DNA from: Paenibacillus sp. FSL K6-3182
GTDB lineage: Bacteria > Bacillota > Bacilli > Paenibacillales > Paenibacillaceae
Direction of reading: 5' to 3'
Assembly (NCBI RefSeq): GCF_037976325.1
Contig: NZ_CP150265.1
Location: 6,585,001 to 6,649,000 of the forward strand
Length of the DNA: 64,000 bases
Part shown: piece by piece, positions 34,401 to 43,093 of the stretch
How the letters are laid out: each line of letters starts with the position of its first letter
Numbering within the stretch: position 1 is the first letter of the stretch
The notes under the pieces: generated by a model
Database searches by the model: none
Told to the model about the DNA's origin: nothing
What the model saw: the letters and a program-made list of their open reading frames with translations, nothing else
Program-made: the position numbers and the translations under genes

Positions 34401-34831
34401 TGTATTTGCACCCCCTTTCCATAAGGTTCACTACTAAAAAAATATCCAAATACAGCGATTCTGAACCTACTAACCAACAATACGCCTATTCGACATGCAA
34501 GTTCCAAAAAAAATGTATGATCCATACATTATTCTACAAAACCTGAATATTACCTCTTCTTTACGGCAATTTTACATAGAAAAAAGTGCATTGGCAGCAG
34601 GCAGTTCCTTATCGCCTCTCCCAATCAATTTTATAACAATTGCTGCTCCAAATACAAATTTCTACAAATAATGAACCTTAAAGCGGAATAAACATAGGCT
34701 TAGGCACAAAAGCGTGCATTTTTTCCGTCACAAACTTAATATTCGCTTCATTTTTACCAAAAAAAAGGTGGAAAAATGAGCCCAAAAACGAGATAATTAT
34801 ATGTAGTAAAAAAAAGTAGCGAGGTGTTCGA
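34401..34831. other. Intergenic region upstream of the TerD genes
   Basis: This region of about 430 bases contains a short inverted repeat AGGTTCA/TGAACCT (34424-34430, 34462-34468), a 19-bp palindrome (34512-34530) and AT-rich sequence. Beyond these and the small plus-strand frame at 34832 I see no gene. No clear terminator for the response regulator at 34942 is visible. Confidence 0.5.
34512..34530. promoter_or_regulatory. Operator-like palindrome upstream of the TerD operon
   Basis: AATGTATG, three bases, CATACATT: perfect 8-bp arms. On the minus strand TTGTAG-N16-TACATT overlaps it, so it could be a regulator site on the TerD promoter. The regulator is unknown. Confidence 0.5.
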
Positions 34832-34930
34832 ATGGAATTTATAAAAAAGAATAAAACCGGCCTTATCTTTGGTGCGCTGCTCCTCATTAACGGGCTATTT
34901 TTATTATCCATTGTCCTCTCGAAAAACTAA
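34832..34930 (+). CDS. Possible 32-residue single-span membrane peptide
   Basis: ATG at 34832 has GAGGTG five bases upstream. It encodes a basic N-terminus (MEFIKKNKTG), a hydrophobic run (LIFGALLLINGLFLLSIVL) and SKN. The Lys-rich head followed by one membrane segment is typical of real small membrane proteins. Its stop lies 11 bases from the convergent response-regulator stop. The function is unknown. Confidence 0.55.
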   Translation: MEFIKKNKTGLIFGALLLINGLFLLSIVLSKN

Positions 34931-34941
34931 GTATGGCAGCC

Positions 34942-35637
34942 TCACATTTGCTCTTTTCTTTTGTAAACCCGCTCCGGCCTTCCAACGGTTCCATAAGAAA
35001 TATCAGCTATTAATTCACCCTTGGCCACATAATACTCCAAGTACCGCCGAGCGGTCGTACGGCTGAAACCAGCCTTTTTCCCAAGCTCCTCCGCCGTTAA
35101 TACTTCAGGACCTGCGTGAATGAAGGAGAGTATTTTCTCATTCGTTATCTTATCGATGCCTTTTGGCAAATAAGAATCCTTATCCGTACGATCATTTCCC
35201 CCCCACAGCAGCTGATCAATCCCCTCTTGATCCACTTGTTTATTTGAGCCGCCGAGCAGTGCCATTTGATTATGATATTTTTGATAAGACTTCAGCTTCT
35301 CTTGAAAACGTTCAAATACAACCGGCTTGATCATAAAATCATATACCCCGCCGCGAATGGCTTCACGAACCGTTTCAAATTCCTTGGCGGCCGTAATAAT
35401 AATGACATCTGTTAACGGGTTGTTTTTCTGTATGTAGTGAAGCAGGTCAAGCCCGCTCATATCGGGAAAATATAAATCAAGCAGCACTAAATCCGGGGCC
35501 AAAATATCTAAATGCTCATGCGCCAGCTGCTTATCTGTTGCAATTCCAACGACTTCGAAGCCCTCTATTTTCTCTAGAAAGCGCCGATTGATTTGTGCAA
35601 TTCGAAGGTCGTCCTCGATAATGACCACTCGTATCAT
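34942..35637 (-). CDS. Response regulator, CitB/DcuR/MalR-type
   Basis: This 231-residue regulator has a receiver domain at about 1-120, acidic EDD at 8-10 and the phosphoacceptor Asp54 in LVLLDLYFPDMSG. A linker and a C-terminal winged-helix domain follow, with the helix-turn-helix 'TAEELGKKAGFSRTTARRYLEYY' at about 180-203. This class controls transport and fermentation of citrate, malate or fumarate. Its gene overlaps the kinase gene by four bases and faces away from the tricarboxylate transport operon, its probable target. Confidence 0.95.
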   Translation of the reverse strand: MIRVVIIEDDLRIAQINRRFLEKIEGFEVVGIATDKQLAHEHLDILAPDLVLLDLYFPDMSGLDLLHYIQKNNPLTDVIIITAAKEFETVREAIRGGVYDFMIKPVVFERFQEKLKSYQKYHNQMALLGGSNKQVDQEGIDQLLWGGNDRTDKDSYLPKGIDKITNEKILSFIHAGPEVLTAEELGKKAGFSRTTARRYLEYYVAKGELIADISYGTVGRPERVYKRKEQM

Positions 35638-37226
35638 ATATCTTTCCCCTTTTCTTTTGGAATCACAACGGTAAAGATCGTCCCTTCCTGCGGACGCGAT
35701 TCAAAACGGATATGACCCCTTAACTGTTGTATCGCCTGCGTAACAATCACTAGCCCATAACCCCGATGATCCTCATTTTTCGTGGAGAAACCGAGCTCAA
35801 ACAGCCGCTCTGCGACATCCTCCTTAATGCCGCTCCCATTATCTTCGATAATGATTGTAAAATCTTTGCCTACGTCAGACAGAAACACCTTAACGGTTCG
35901 TTTCTCATCATTTTTCTCGAGAACAGCATCCAGAGCATTATCAATTAAATTGCCGATAATCGTTACCAGGTGATTGCGGTTTAGATCATCGGGGATCGTT
36001 TTGAAGGTGCTCTTGGAATCAATCTCAAGCTTCACCTTAAGCTCATTCGCACGATTGAACTTGCCAATTAGTATGCCGCCAATAATAGGATCGGGAATTT
36101 CCTGCAGGAGGAAATGGATCAGATTTTGATGAACATCGGTTTCATGTGTAATAATATCCATCGCTTCTTGATACGACTCCAGCTGGATTAGCCCATAAAT
36201 CGTATACAGCTTATTGGAGTATTCATGCGTTTGTGAACGCAGCGCTTCGGTATAACGCTTCACCTGCGTCAGCTCCTCCGTTAATCGAAGCAGCTCGGAT
36301 TTGTTGCGAAAGCTGGAGACCGCCCCTACGACCCGGTGCTGATGATCAAATATCGGCAAGCGATTGACGACGACACTGCTTTCGTTAATGGTCATTTCTT
36401 GATCGATTTCCGATTGCCCTGATTTAATAACCTCCATTAGCCGCGATTCTGGAATAACATCCCGCACATGCTGCCCGGTAAGCTCCATTTGCTCGAGCGG
36501 ATCGATCAGCTTCAAAGCCGTTTGATTGACAAGGGTAATCGTTCCCTCTGTATCAACGGCAATTATGCCTTCATGAATCGTTTCCAAAATAGCTCTCTTC
36601 TCCTGATACAACAAGCCGATTTCCTCAGGCTCTAGACCATGTATCGATCGTTTTACGCTATTGGCAATAACAATGGCTCCGCCAGATCCAACCATCAGCG
36701 CAATGGCTGCAAAAATAATCATCGCATTACGGTAAGTCACAGCCGATTGTTCAATGTCTTTTAATAAAATACCCACTGATACAATGCCTATAACTTCATT
36801 CTGATCATTAAAAATGGGAGTTTTTCCCCTCAAGGAGGGGCCCATCGAGCCAACGGCCTCTGAAATGATCGATTCTCCGTTCAGCACAGGCCCATTGTCA
36901 CCGCCGACCATTTCTTTCCCGATTCGGTCCGGCAGCGGATGCGCATAACGAATTCCCTCTTTATTCCCAATGACGATGTACTCAGCGTCTGTTTCCATTC
37001 TAATTTTCTCAACGATGGGTTGAATGATGGCTGAAGGATTCTCCTCTTCAAAGGCATGTCTAATGACGTCCATCAATGCTACTGTCTTCGCAATTTTCAG
37101 AGCTGATGCACCTACATTTTTCTGCAGCGTCGTCACTAGTATTCTCTCAAAGCTGAAGGTAAGAGCAATGATAATAATAAATAGCAAAGTTCCAATTAAC
37201 AAAATCAATCTCGTTTGTAATCGCAT
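35634..37226 (-). CDS. Sensor histidine kinase, CitA/DcuS/MalK-type
   Basis: This 530-residue membrane kinase has TM1 at about 7-25 and an extracytoplasmic PAS-like sensor at about 40-160, with the dicarboxylate-type 'RYAHPLPDRIGKEMVGGD' and 'GKTPIFNDQNEVIGIVSVG'. TM2 is at about 167-188 and a cytoplasmic PAS domain at about 210-310. The Spo0B-type kinase region carries His334 (SQTHEYSNKL), followed by an ATPase domain with NLIDNALDAV near 412 and a G-box near 480. It should sense external citrate, malate or a similar acid and signal to the coupled regulator. Confidence 0.95.
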   Translation of the reverse strand: MRLQTRLILLIGTLLFIIIIALTFSFERILVTTLQKNVGASALKIAKTVALMDVIRHAFEEENPSAIIQPIVEKIRMETDAEYIVIGNKEGIRYAHPLPDRIGKEMVGGDNGPVLNGESIISEAVGSMGPSLRGKTPIFNDQNEVIGIVSVGILLKDIEQSAVTYRNAMIIFAAIALMVGSGGAIVIANSVKRSIHGLEPEEIGLLYQEKRAILETIHEGIIAVDTEGTITLVNQTALKLIDPLEQMELTGQHVRDVIPESRLMEVIKSGQSEIDQEMTINESSVVVNRLPIFDHQHRVVGAVSSFRNKSELLRLTEELTQVKRYTEALRSQTHEYSNKLYTIYGLIQLESYQEAMDIITHETDVHQNLIHFLLQEIPDPIIGGILIGKFNRANELKVKLEIDSKSTFKTIPDDLNRNHLVTIIGNLIDNALDAVLEKNDEKRTVKVFLSDVGKDFTIIIEDNGSGIKEDVAERLFELGFSTKNEDHRGYGLVIVTQAIQQLRGHIRFESRPQEGTIFTVVIPKEKGKDI

Positions 37227-37425
37227 TCAATTACCTCCATACAACAACTTCTCATCCGCGGGACGCTGATTTTATTGTATTCTACATGCTTCCCCGAACA
37301 TAGTACCTTGAGTCGATAATGGCCGTAAATTTTATGAACAAAATAAACAGTATGACTACTTTTCAACTTATGTGGTTATAGTATTCAACCCCAATTCGCG
37401 ATGTTAGTATGAAGCATATCAAACA

Positions 37426-37439
37426 GGTAAGCGCTTACA
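37426..37439. promoter_or_regulatory. cre-like operator upstream of the tricarboxylate transport operon
   Basis: GGTAAGCGCTTACA differs from the cre consensus only at its first base and contains a perfect 12-bp palindrome GTAAGCGCTTAC. It is 50 bases upstream of the tctC start, consistent with CcpA repression by preferred sugars. Confidence 0.72.
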
Positions 37440-37488
37440 GTAATCATTCATACGTTTACTTGAATGAAACTAAAGGGGGATTATTCGT

Positions 37489-38505
37489 ATGGGATACCAA
37501 ACAAAAAATTGGAAAACTATAGTAGCTGCTGCTTTTGTTGCTGTTAGTTTGACGGCCTGCGGCGGAACAGCATCAAAAGGCGGATCGGCTAATTATCCTG
37601 AGAAACCTTTCATTGTGACAGCCCCATCGGGAGCTGGCGGCGGATGGGATAAGACAGCAAGGTCCTTGGCCAAAGTGCTAGGTGAAACGAAGCTCGTTGA
37701 TCAAACGATGACTGTTGAGAACAAACCCGGCGGCGGCGGCACTGTGTTTTTAGCCGAATATGTAACCAAAGACAAGAATGACCCATACAAGCTGTTTGTC
37801 AGCTCCCCGCCTATTCTCATTAACAATCTCAAAAAAGAAGGGAACAGCCCATACGGCTACAAGGATGTTACCCCGCTCGCACAAATAACGAAGGATTATG
37901 GCGCAATCGCGGTTGCGGCAAATTCCAAATATAACGATCTTCATTCACTAATTAATGACATTAAGGCAGACCCTTCAAAAGTTACACTAGCCGGCGGTTC
38001 TGCGCCTGGTTCTATGGATCATTTAATTAGCGTACTCCCCGCCTTCAGAGCAGGCGTTGACCCAAAAACAGTCAAGTACTTGTCCTATGATGGCGGAGGC
38101 GAAGCCATTGCTGCGCTGCTGGGCAACAATGCTGATGCGATTGGAACAGACATCTCTTCCCTCGGCAGCTATTTAAAAGCAGGCAAGATCAAAATTCTTG
38201 CCGTTACTTCTGATGAACGGATTGAAGGCGACTTCAAGGATGTGCCTACCTTAAAAGAGCTGGGTATAGATGCGGAGTTCACAATCTGGCGCGGCGTATT
38301 AGGTCCGAAAGGCATGACAAAAGAGCAAATCGCTTACTGGGATAAAACGTTAAAATCTCTCTCTGAACACGAAGCGTGGGCGAAAGAATTGAAAGCGAAC
38401 GATTGGGTCAGCGAATACAAAAACTCCGAAGATTTTACTGCCTTCCTTGCTGAGCAAGAAGTTGCGGTACAAGAGCTGTTGACAGCGCTCGGCATGCAGA
38501 AGTAA
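37489..38505 (+). CDS. tctC: Tripartite tricarboxylate transporter substrate-binding lipoprotein (TctC)
   Basis: This 338-residue lipoprotein has a signal with the lipobox LTAC, lipidated Cys24. The mature part shows TctC-family marks: an N-terminal ANYPEKPF-type start, APSGAGGGWDKTAR near 44-57, 'NKPGGGGTVFLAEYV' near 82-96 and 'GGGEAIAALLGNNADAI' near 204-220. It captures a tricarboxylate (citrate-like) and delivers it to TctAB. The start ATG is behind AAGGGGG. A weak hairpin (GGAGAG/CTCTCC, 38561-38581) after the stop could protect its mRNA and raise its dose over TctAB. Confidence 0.95.
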   Translation: MGYQTKNWKTIVAAAFVAVSLTACGGTASKGGSANYPEKPFIVTAPSGAGGGWDKTARSLAKVLGETKLVDQTMTVENKPGGGGTVFLAEYVTKDKNDPYKLFVSSPPILINNLKKEGNSPYGYKDVTPLAQITKDYGAIAVAANSKYNDLHSLINDIKADPSKVTLAGGSAPGSMDHLISVLPAFRAGVDPKTVKYLSYDGGGEAIAALLGNNADAIGTDISSLGSYLKAGKIKILAVTSDERIEGDFKDVPTLKELGIDAEFTIWRGVLGPKGMTKEQIAYWDKTLKSLSEHEAWAKELKANDWVSEYKNSEDFTAFLAEQEVAVQELLTALGMQK

Positions 38506-38613
38506 ATGACTGAACGAAGAGCAAACGCTTGATAAAAGCATAAGCATGAGTGATTGGATGGGAGAGCGCTAGTCTCTCTCCTCTCCTTTCTTCATTCATC
38601 GGAGGTGAAGGCC

Positions 38614-39069
38614 TTGAACAAAACATTTGATCGATACGCCAGCATCATATTTTTCCTTCTCGGTGTTGGATTCATGTGGCAGAGCACATTAATTAGCGCT
38701 TCATCCTACGGCAGCAAGGTCGGGCCTAATATCGTTCCCTTTGGTCTGGGGGCGCTGCTTGTCATTTTAAGCTTACGTCTATTTTACGAAGTGTTAAAGT
38801 TTAAAGGCTCTAGCAGCAAAGCGGGAAAGCTTGATTACAAGAAGTTTCTCATTATTTTCGCTTCTGCTTTTTTATACGCCTTCTTCTTAGAAACGATCGG
38901 CTATATCATCGGGACATTCCTCTTCCTTCTCATTAGCTTTCAAGTTTTGGAAAGAGGAAAATGGCTAAAATCGATCTTGATCTCCGGATTGTTTGCAGTC
39001 GGCGTTTACGTCATCTTTGTTGTCATTCTGGAAGGTTCAATGCCTGGTTTTCCGTCATGGCTATCGTAA
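38614..39069 (+). CDS. tctB: Tripartite tricarboxylate transporter small membrane subunit (TctB)
   Basis: This 151-residue protein has four hydrophobic segments (about 8-25, 38-58, 78-100 and 118-145). I start it at the TTG at 38614 with GGAGGTG upstream; a frame opening at 38554 would add 20 residues of non-family sequence. TctB is the small partner of TctA in the secondary, ion-driven transporter. The family's low sequence conservation means the identification rests mainly on size, topology and position between tctC and tctA. Confidence 0.88.
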   Translation: MNKTFDRYASIIFFLLGVGFMWQSTLISASSYGSKVGPNIVPFGLGALLVILSLRLFYEVLKFKGSSSKAGKLDYKKFLIIFASAFLYAFFLETIGYIIGTFLFLLISFQVLERGKWLKSILISGLFAVGVYVIFVVILEGSMPGFPSWLS

Positions 39070-39086
39070 CTAAAGGAGGCATATGA

Positions 39087-40613
39087 ATGGATACACTACA
39101 ATTTCTCGCAGACGGCTTTGCGACCGCCTTTCAATGGCATAACTTGCTCTTTGCTTTCATCGGCGTGTTGATAGGTACGGCTGTAGGGGTATTGCCTGGT
39201 ATAGGACCCATGAGCGGTGTCGCCTTGCTTATACCTGTAACTGCATCAATGACGGGCGGATTAGCTCCTGAAGCAGCGGCCACAAGCTCTATCATACTTT
39301 TGGCCGGCGTTTATTACGGTGCGATGTACGGAGGATCAACGACCTCTATTCTGCTTAATACACCTGGGGAATCCTCCTCTGTAGTGACAACATTAGACGG
39401 CTATCAAATGGCTAGACAGGGTAGAGCTGGTGCTGCCTTATCCATCTCTGCAATCGGTTCTTTCGTTGCAGGAGTATTTGCTGTCATCGCGCTCATCGTA
39501 TTAGCAGAACCACTATCAGAGGTTGCGATAAAGTTTGGTCCTGCCGATTATTTCTCCTTAATGCTTCTTGGACTATGCGCCGTAAGCGGCTTGGCTGGAA
39601 AGTCCATTACGAAAGCTCTCATTATGACCGTATTCGGACTGCTGCTCGCAACCATCGGAATGGACACCGTATCGGGTGTTGCAAGGTTTACTTTCGGCAT
39701 GCCGTTGCTTTATTCCGGTCTTGAATTTTTAACAGTGGCAGTTGGTCTATTTGCATTGGGAGAAGTATTCAAAACCATTTTGGAAAGAGACTACACCGCC
39801 GGTAAAGCAGCAAAAATTGAACGTATCCTTCCAACAAAAAAAGACTTGAAGGATAGTGCAGGACCGATTGCCCGCGGTTCGGTTTTAGGCTTTTTCATTG
39901 GTATTTTGCCGGGTGCTGGTGCGACTTTAGCTTCTTTCTTCAGTTATATTTTGGAGAAAAAAATAAGCAAAAATCCAGAAACCTTTGGCAAAGGCAACAT
40001 TGCCGGTGTAGCTGCCCCTGAATCAGCTAATAATGCAGCATCAGGCGGGGCTATGATCCCTTTGCTTACACTTGGTATTCCAGGCTCAGGTACAACCGCT
40101 ATATTAATGGGCGCTTTAATTATGTATAACATTCAGCCAGGTCCTTTGTTATTTGAGGAACATCCTCAAGTAGCTTGGGGATTAATTGCCAGTATGTTAA
40201 TCGGAAATCTCATTTTGCTCGTACTCAATATGCCATTAGTTAAGGTATTTGCAAAAATCATTCAGACGCCTCCGAAATATTTGATTCCAATCATTATTGC
40301 CATTTCTATATTTGGTGTTTATGCGGTTCAGGCACAAGTCTTTGATTTAATGCTGCTGCTCGGCTGTGGAATTGCAGGGTTCTTTCTTGTACGAAATGAT
40401 TATCCGCTAGCTCCACTCGTGCTTGGTTTAGTACTCGGGCCAATGATTGAAAACAATATGCGGAGAGCATTAACGACATCTAATGGAGATTTTATGATTT
40501 TCTTGCAAAAACCGATGTCGCTTGTTTTCTTAATTATCGCAGCACTCTGGTTAATTATACCTATTTTGCTAAAGAAGAGAGGGAAAGAGGTTGTCATTAA
40601 CGAAGAAGGTTAA
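39087..40613 (+). CDS. tctA: Tripartite tricarboxylate transporter large permease (TctA)
   Basis: This 508-residue protein has about twelve membrane segments. Conserved TctA marks are GVLPGIGPMSGVALLIP near 33-49, YYGAMYGGSTTSILLNTPGE near 76-95, and the second-half repeat FIGILPGAGATLASFFSY near 271-288 with 'APESANNAASGGAMIPLLTLGIPGSGTTA' near 309-337. It is the transport channel and uses an ion gradient with the TctC receptor. The start ATG at 39087 has AGGAGG seven bases upstream. Confidence 0.97.
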   Translation: MDTLQFLADGFATAFQWHNLLFAFIGVLIGTAVGVLPGIGPMSGVALLIPVTASMTGGLAPEAAATSSIILLAGVYYGAMYGGSTTSILLNTPGESSSVVTTLDGYQMARQGRAGAALSISAIGSFVAGVFAVIALIVLAEPLSEVAIKFGPADYFSLMLLGLCAVSGLAGKSITKALIMTVFGLLLATIGMDTVSGVARFTFGMPLLYSGLEFLTVAVGLFALGEVFKTILERDYTAGKAAKIERILPTKKDLKDSAGPIARGSVLGFFIGILPGAGATLASFFSYILEKKISKNPETFGKGNIAGVAAPESANNAASGGAMIPLLTLGIPGSGTTAILMGALIMYNIQPGPLLFEEHPQVAWGLIASMLIGNLILLVLNMPLVKVFAKIIQTPPKYLIPIIIAISIFGVYAVQAQVFDLMLLLGCGIAGFFLVRNDYPLAPLVLGLVLGPMIENNMRRALTTSNGDFMIFLQKPMSLVFLIIAALWLIIPILLKKRGKEVVINEEG

Positions 40614-40652
40614 TTACGAACGATAAAAAATACAGATTTGATGGGGGTAGCC

Positions 40653-42074
40653 ATGGATAACAATAAACTAGGTGGGAAAAGTGTAATACTGCGTCTCGAA
40701 ATGAATACGAAAGAGGTACATTTCGGACAGGTTGCATCCTCTATTTTCGAAGCCGGTGGAGATATCGTGGCCATTGACGTTATTCAGACCAGTCAGCATA
40801 TGACGATAAGAGATATTACCATTACCGTCACGGATACAGTCGATATTAACATTATTACCGAAATGATTAAGAACCTACACGGAGTCAAGCTAGTGAATAT
40901 TTCGGATAGAACATTTCTTCTGCATCTTGGCGGTAAAATCGAAACTAAACTGAAATCGCCTATTCAGAACCGCGACGATCTCTCTCGTGTTTATACGCCC
41001 GATGTTGCTCGCGTCTGCTTAGCCATTCATGAAGAACAAAGAAAAGCATTTACGTTAACGATTAAGAGAAATACGGTTGCTGTCATTTCGGACGGCAGCG
41101 CTGTCTTAGGGCTTGGCAATATTGGCCCCTATGCAGCTATGCCCGTTATGGAAGGAAAATCTATGTTATTCAAGCAGCTGGCAGACGTAGACTCCTTCCC
41201 TATCTGCCTTGATACGCAAGATACCGAGCAAATAATCGCAACCATTAAGGCGATTGCACCTGGCTTCGGCGGCATTAACCTTGAGGATATTTCATCGCCG
41301 AGGTGCTTTGAGATTGAAGAAAGATTGCGTGAAGAACTCGATATTCCAGTATTTCATGATGACCAGCATGGTACAGCAGTTGTATTGTATGCGGCACTAA
41401 TCAATGCATTAAAAATTGTGAATAAGCCCATTCATGACATTAAGGTCGTTGTTTGCGGAATCGGTGCAGCAGGAGTCGCTTGCACAAAAATTCTTTTATC
41501 CGCCGGCGTTACAAACATCATTGGTGTAGATCGGAACGGCGCGATAACTGCTGGAACTGACTATGATAACCGCATGTGGAACTGGTATGCCGAGCATACC
41601 AACCCGAACCGCGTTGAAGGCTCTTTACGAGATGTAATCCAAGGGGCCGATGTATTCATTGGACTTTCTGCTGGAGGACTGCTGCGACGCGAAGATGTTA
41701 TGGCGATGGCCGAAAACCCTATCGTCTTTGCCATGGCGAATCCAACACCTGAGATCAAGCCTGAGGAAGTTGAGGATATTGTAGGGGTAATCGCCACCGG
41801 ACGTTCGGATTATCCGAACCAAATTAACAATGTGCTATGTTTCCCTGGTATTTTCCGCGGGGCACTGGACTGCAGAGCAACTACGATTAACGAGGAAATG
41901 AAGCTGGCGGCATCAGAGGCGATCGCATCCGCAATCTCGGATGAAGAACGAAGCAAGCACTACATTATTCCGAGCGTCTTCAATCAGGCCGTTGTGAAAG
42001 CTATTCGGGATCTCGTCATTAGAGCAGCGATCAAGACAGGCGTAGCACGCAGAATACCGCGGGAGTACAGATAA
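40653..42074 (+). CDS. NAD-dependent malic enzyme with N-terminal ACT domain
   Basis: This 473-residue enzyme oxidatively decarboxylates malate to pyruvate. An N-terminal ACT regulatory domain (about 8-85) is followed by the malic-enzyme N-terminal domain with SRVYTPDVARVC near 110-121 and GDSAVLGLGNIG-type residues (ISDGSAVLGLGNIGP) near 147-161. The catalytic/metal site is INLEDISSPRCFEIE and FHDDQHGTA near 244-250. The NAD domain starts near VVVCGIGAAGVAC. Two starts upstream (40638, 40641) are possible; I prefer ATG 40653 after GGGGG. It is downstream of tctA, so imported acids feed pyruvate formation. Confidence 0.95.
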   Translation: MDNNKLGGKSVILRLEMNTKEVHFGQVASSIFEAGGDIVAIDVIQTSQHMTIRDITITVTDTVDINIITEMIKNLHGVKLVNISDRTFLLHLGGKIETKLKSPIQNRDDLSRVYTPDVARVCLAIHEEQRKAFTLTIKRNTVAVISDGSAVLGLGNIGPYAAMPVMEGKSMLFKQLADVDSFPICLDTQDTEQIIATIKAIAPGFGGINLEDISSPRCFEIEERLREELDIPVFHDDQHGTAVVLYAALINALKIVNKPIHDIKVVVCGIGAAGVACTKILLSAGVTNIIGVDRNGAITAGTDYDNRMWNWYAEHTNPNRVEGSLRDVIQGADVFIGLSAGGLLRREDVMAMAENPIVFAMANPTPEIKPEEVEDIVGVIATGRSDYPNQINNVLCFPGIFRGALDCRATTINEEMKLAASEAIASAISDEERSKHYIIPSVFNQAVVKAIRDLVIRAAIKTGVARRIPREYR

Positions 42075-42102
42075 ACAAGAAAAGTGGAACGGAGGTTATC
42101 CA

Positions 42103-42348
42103 ATGACAGCTGGAATCAGAGCTATCGTTGATATTAATCAAATGGCGGCAGATTTTAAATCAAGCATCGTTCTCCGCACCAGTGATTCCAAATTTATCGA
42201 TGTCAAAAGCATCCTTGGACTTAGCATCATCTTGTATCAAACCCATGCCTACCACCTTGAAATACATGGTCCAGATGAAGAGGAAGCCAAAACCGCCATG
42301 ATTCACATTTTCAAAAAACATAATCTTCAAGTCGATGTGAATCGATAA
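42103..42348 (+). CDS. HPr/Crh-like protein without the catalytic histidine
   Basis: This 81-residue protein resembles the HPr fold. FIDVKSILGLSIILY (about 31-45) matches the regulatory Ser46 region of HPr/Crh, with Ser36 here in the phosphorylation position. The C-terminal PDEEEAKTAMIHIFKKHNL matches the last helix. The active-site loop GIHARP is replaced by GIRAIV, so phosphotransfer from enzyme I is unlikely. Bacillus Crh shows the same logic (no His15, regulatory Ser kept) and works as a CcpA co-repressor. It follows the malic enzyme gene by 28 bases, with a GGAGG site, and ends the operon. Confidence 0.8.
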   Translation: MTAGIRAIVDINQMAADFKSSIVLRTSDSKFIDVKSILGLSIILYQTHAYHLEIHGPDEEEAKTAMIHIFKKHNLQVDVNR

Positions 42349-42397
42349 TCCCCCGCTTTAATTGCCTCGTACGTTGGTTGCAGTGCTTTTTAAAATA

Positions 42398-42439
42398 GGG
42401 TTGTCCCATAAGCAGATGTCATTGCTTATAGGACAACCC
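42398..42439. terminator. Terminator at the end of the tricarboxylate/malic enzyme operon
   Basis: Arms GGGTTGTCC/GGACAACCC extend by ATAAGCA/TGCTTAT around a short loop. It lies between converging genes and has an A-rich left flank for minus-strand transcripts, so it probably serves both sides. Confidence 0.85.
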
Positions 42440-42451
42440 CTTTCCTCTTCC

Positions 42452-42757
42452 TCACGGACCCGTCCCTACACTCGCTACATACCATAACGGCCCCAGCTTC
42501 TTCAAATAAACGGCTCCCAACTCATCTCCCGTAGGGTAATGCATATACCCGTTCACATTGTATAAATGACCGTACTTTTCATCGACTCTGCCCGTTGTGG
42601 AAATATCCGCTTTCAAGCTATTGATAGGCTGCAAGCTCATTAGTATATGTCTGCGGATCGTCCACTCGGGAGATAGAAAAGTAAGAATCCATGTAAAAAC
42701 AACTACAATAACTACAACGATAAATATTGCCTTTTTCTTCTTTAAGATCGTACTCAC
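42452..42757 (-). CDS. Small membrane-anchored protein of unknown function
   Basis: This protein has about 101 residues. A Lys-rich head (MSTILKKKK), one membrane segment (about 10-29, AIFIVVVIVVVFTWILTFL) and an extracytoplasmic tail with Tyr/Gly-rich 'YGHLYNVNGYMHYPTGDELGAVYLKKL'. I do not recognise a family. The frame starts at GTG within GGAGGTGAGT, so the usual Shine-Dalgarno spacing is missing and the true start is uncertain. It is intact and single, convergent with the malic operon. Confidence 0.68.
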   Translation of the reverse strand: MSTILKKKKAIFIVVVIVVVFTWILTFLSPEWTIRRHILMSLQPINSLKADISTTGRVDEKYGHLYNVNGYMHYPTGDELGAVYLKKLGPLWYVASVGTGP

Positions 42758-42932
42758 CTCCGAGTAATGATTGAATCATTAACGTTATAGATACTTCCGT
42801 TAGTTGTAATTGCTGATATTACTCAACACTCAATTATCAATCTCTACTACCATCTTTCAATGCTTTAGTCCAAAAGCATTCTAGTATAGTGGCTTACCTC
42901 AACCATCTGTGTTTTCATGTTCATGCTTTATC

Positions 42933-42956
42933 CTAACGAACTCAGGTGTCGTTATT
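42933..42956 (+). repeat. 24-nt repeat, copy 1 (direct)
   Basis: CTAACGAAC, ten variable bases (with AG), then TTATT. Starts exactly 50 bases before copy 2. Confidence 0.8.
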
Positions 42957-42982
42957 CTTGAATATCAGGGCTATATTATTCT

Positions 42983-43006
42983 CTAACGAACTCAGGAGTC
43001 ATTATC
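42983..43006 (+). repeat. 24-nt repeat, copy 2 (direct)
   Basis: Shares CTAACGAACTCAGG with copy 1 and continues with GTCATTAT. Confidence 0.8.
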
Positions 43007-43043
43007 TGCCATTAATAGAGCCCAAATGATTGAAATTACAAGA

Positions 43044-43067
43044 AATAAGACTCGCTGTGTTCGTTAG
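43044..43067 (-). repeat. 24-nt repeat, copy 3 (inverted)
   Basis: Reverse complement reads CTAACGAACACAG..., ending TTATT. Opposite orientation to copies 1 and 2. Confidence 0.78.
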
Positions 43068-43093
43068 ATTCATAAACAGAACGCTATGCAACA

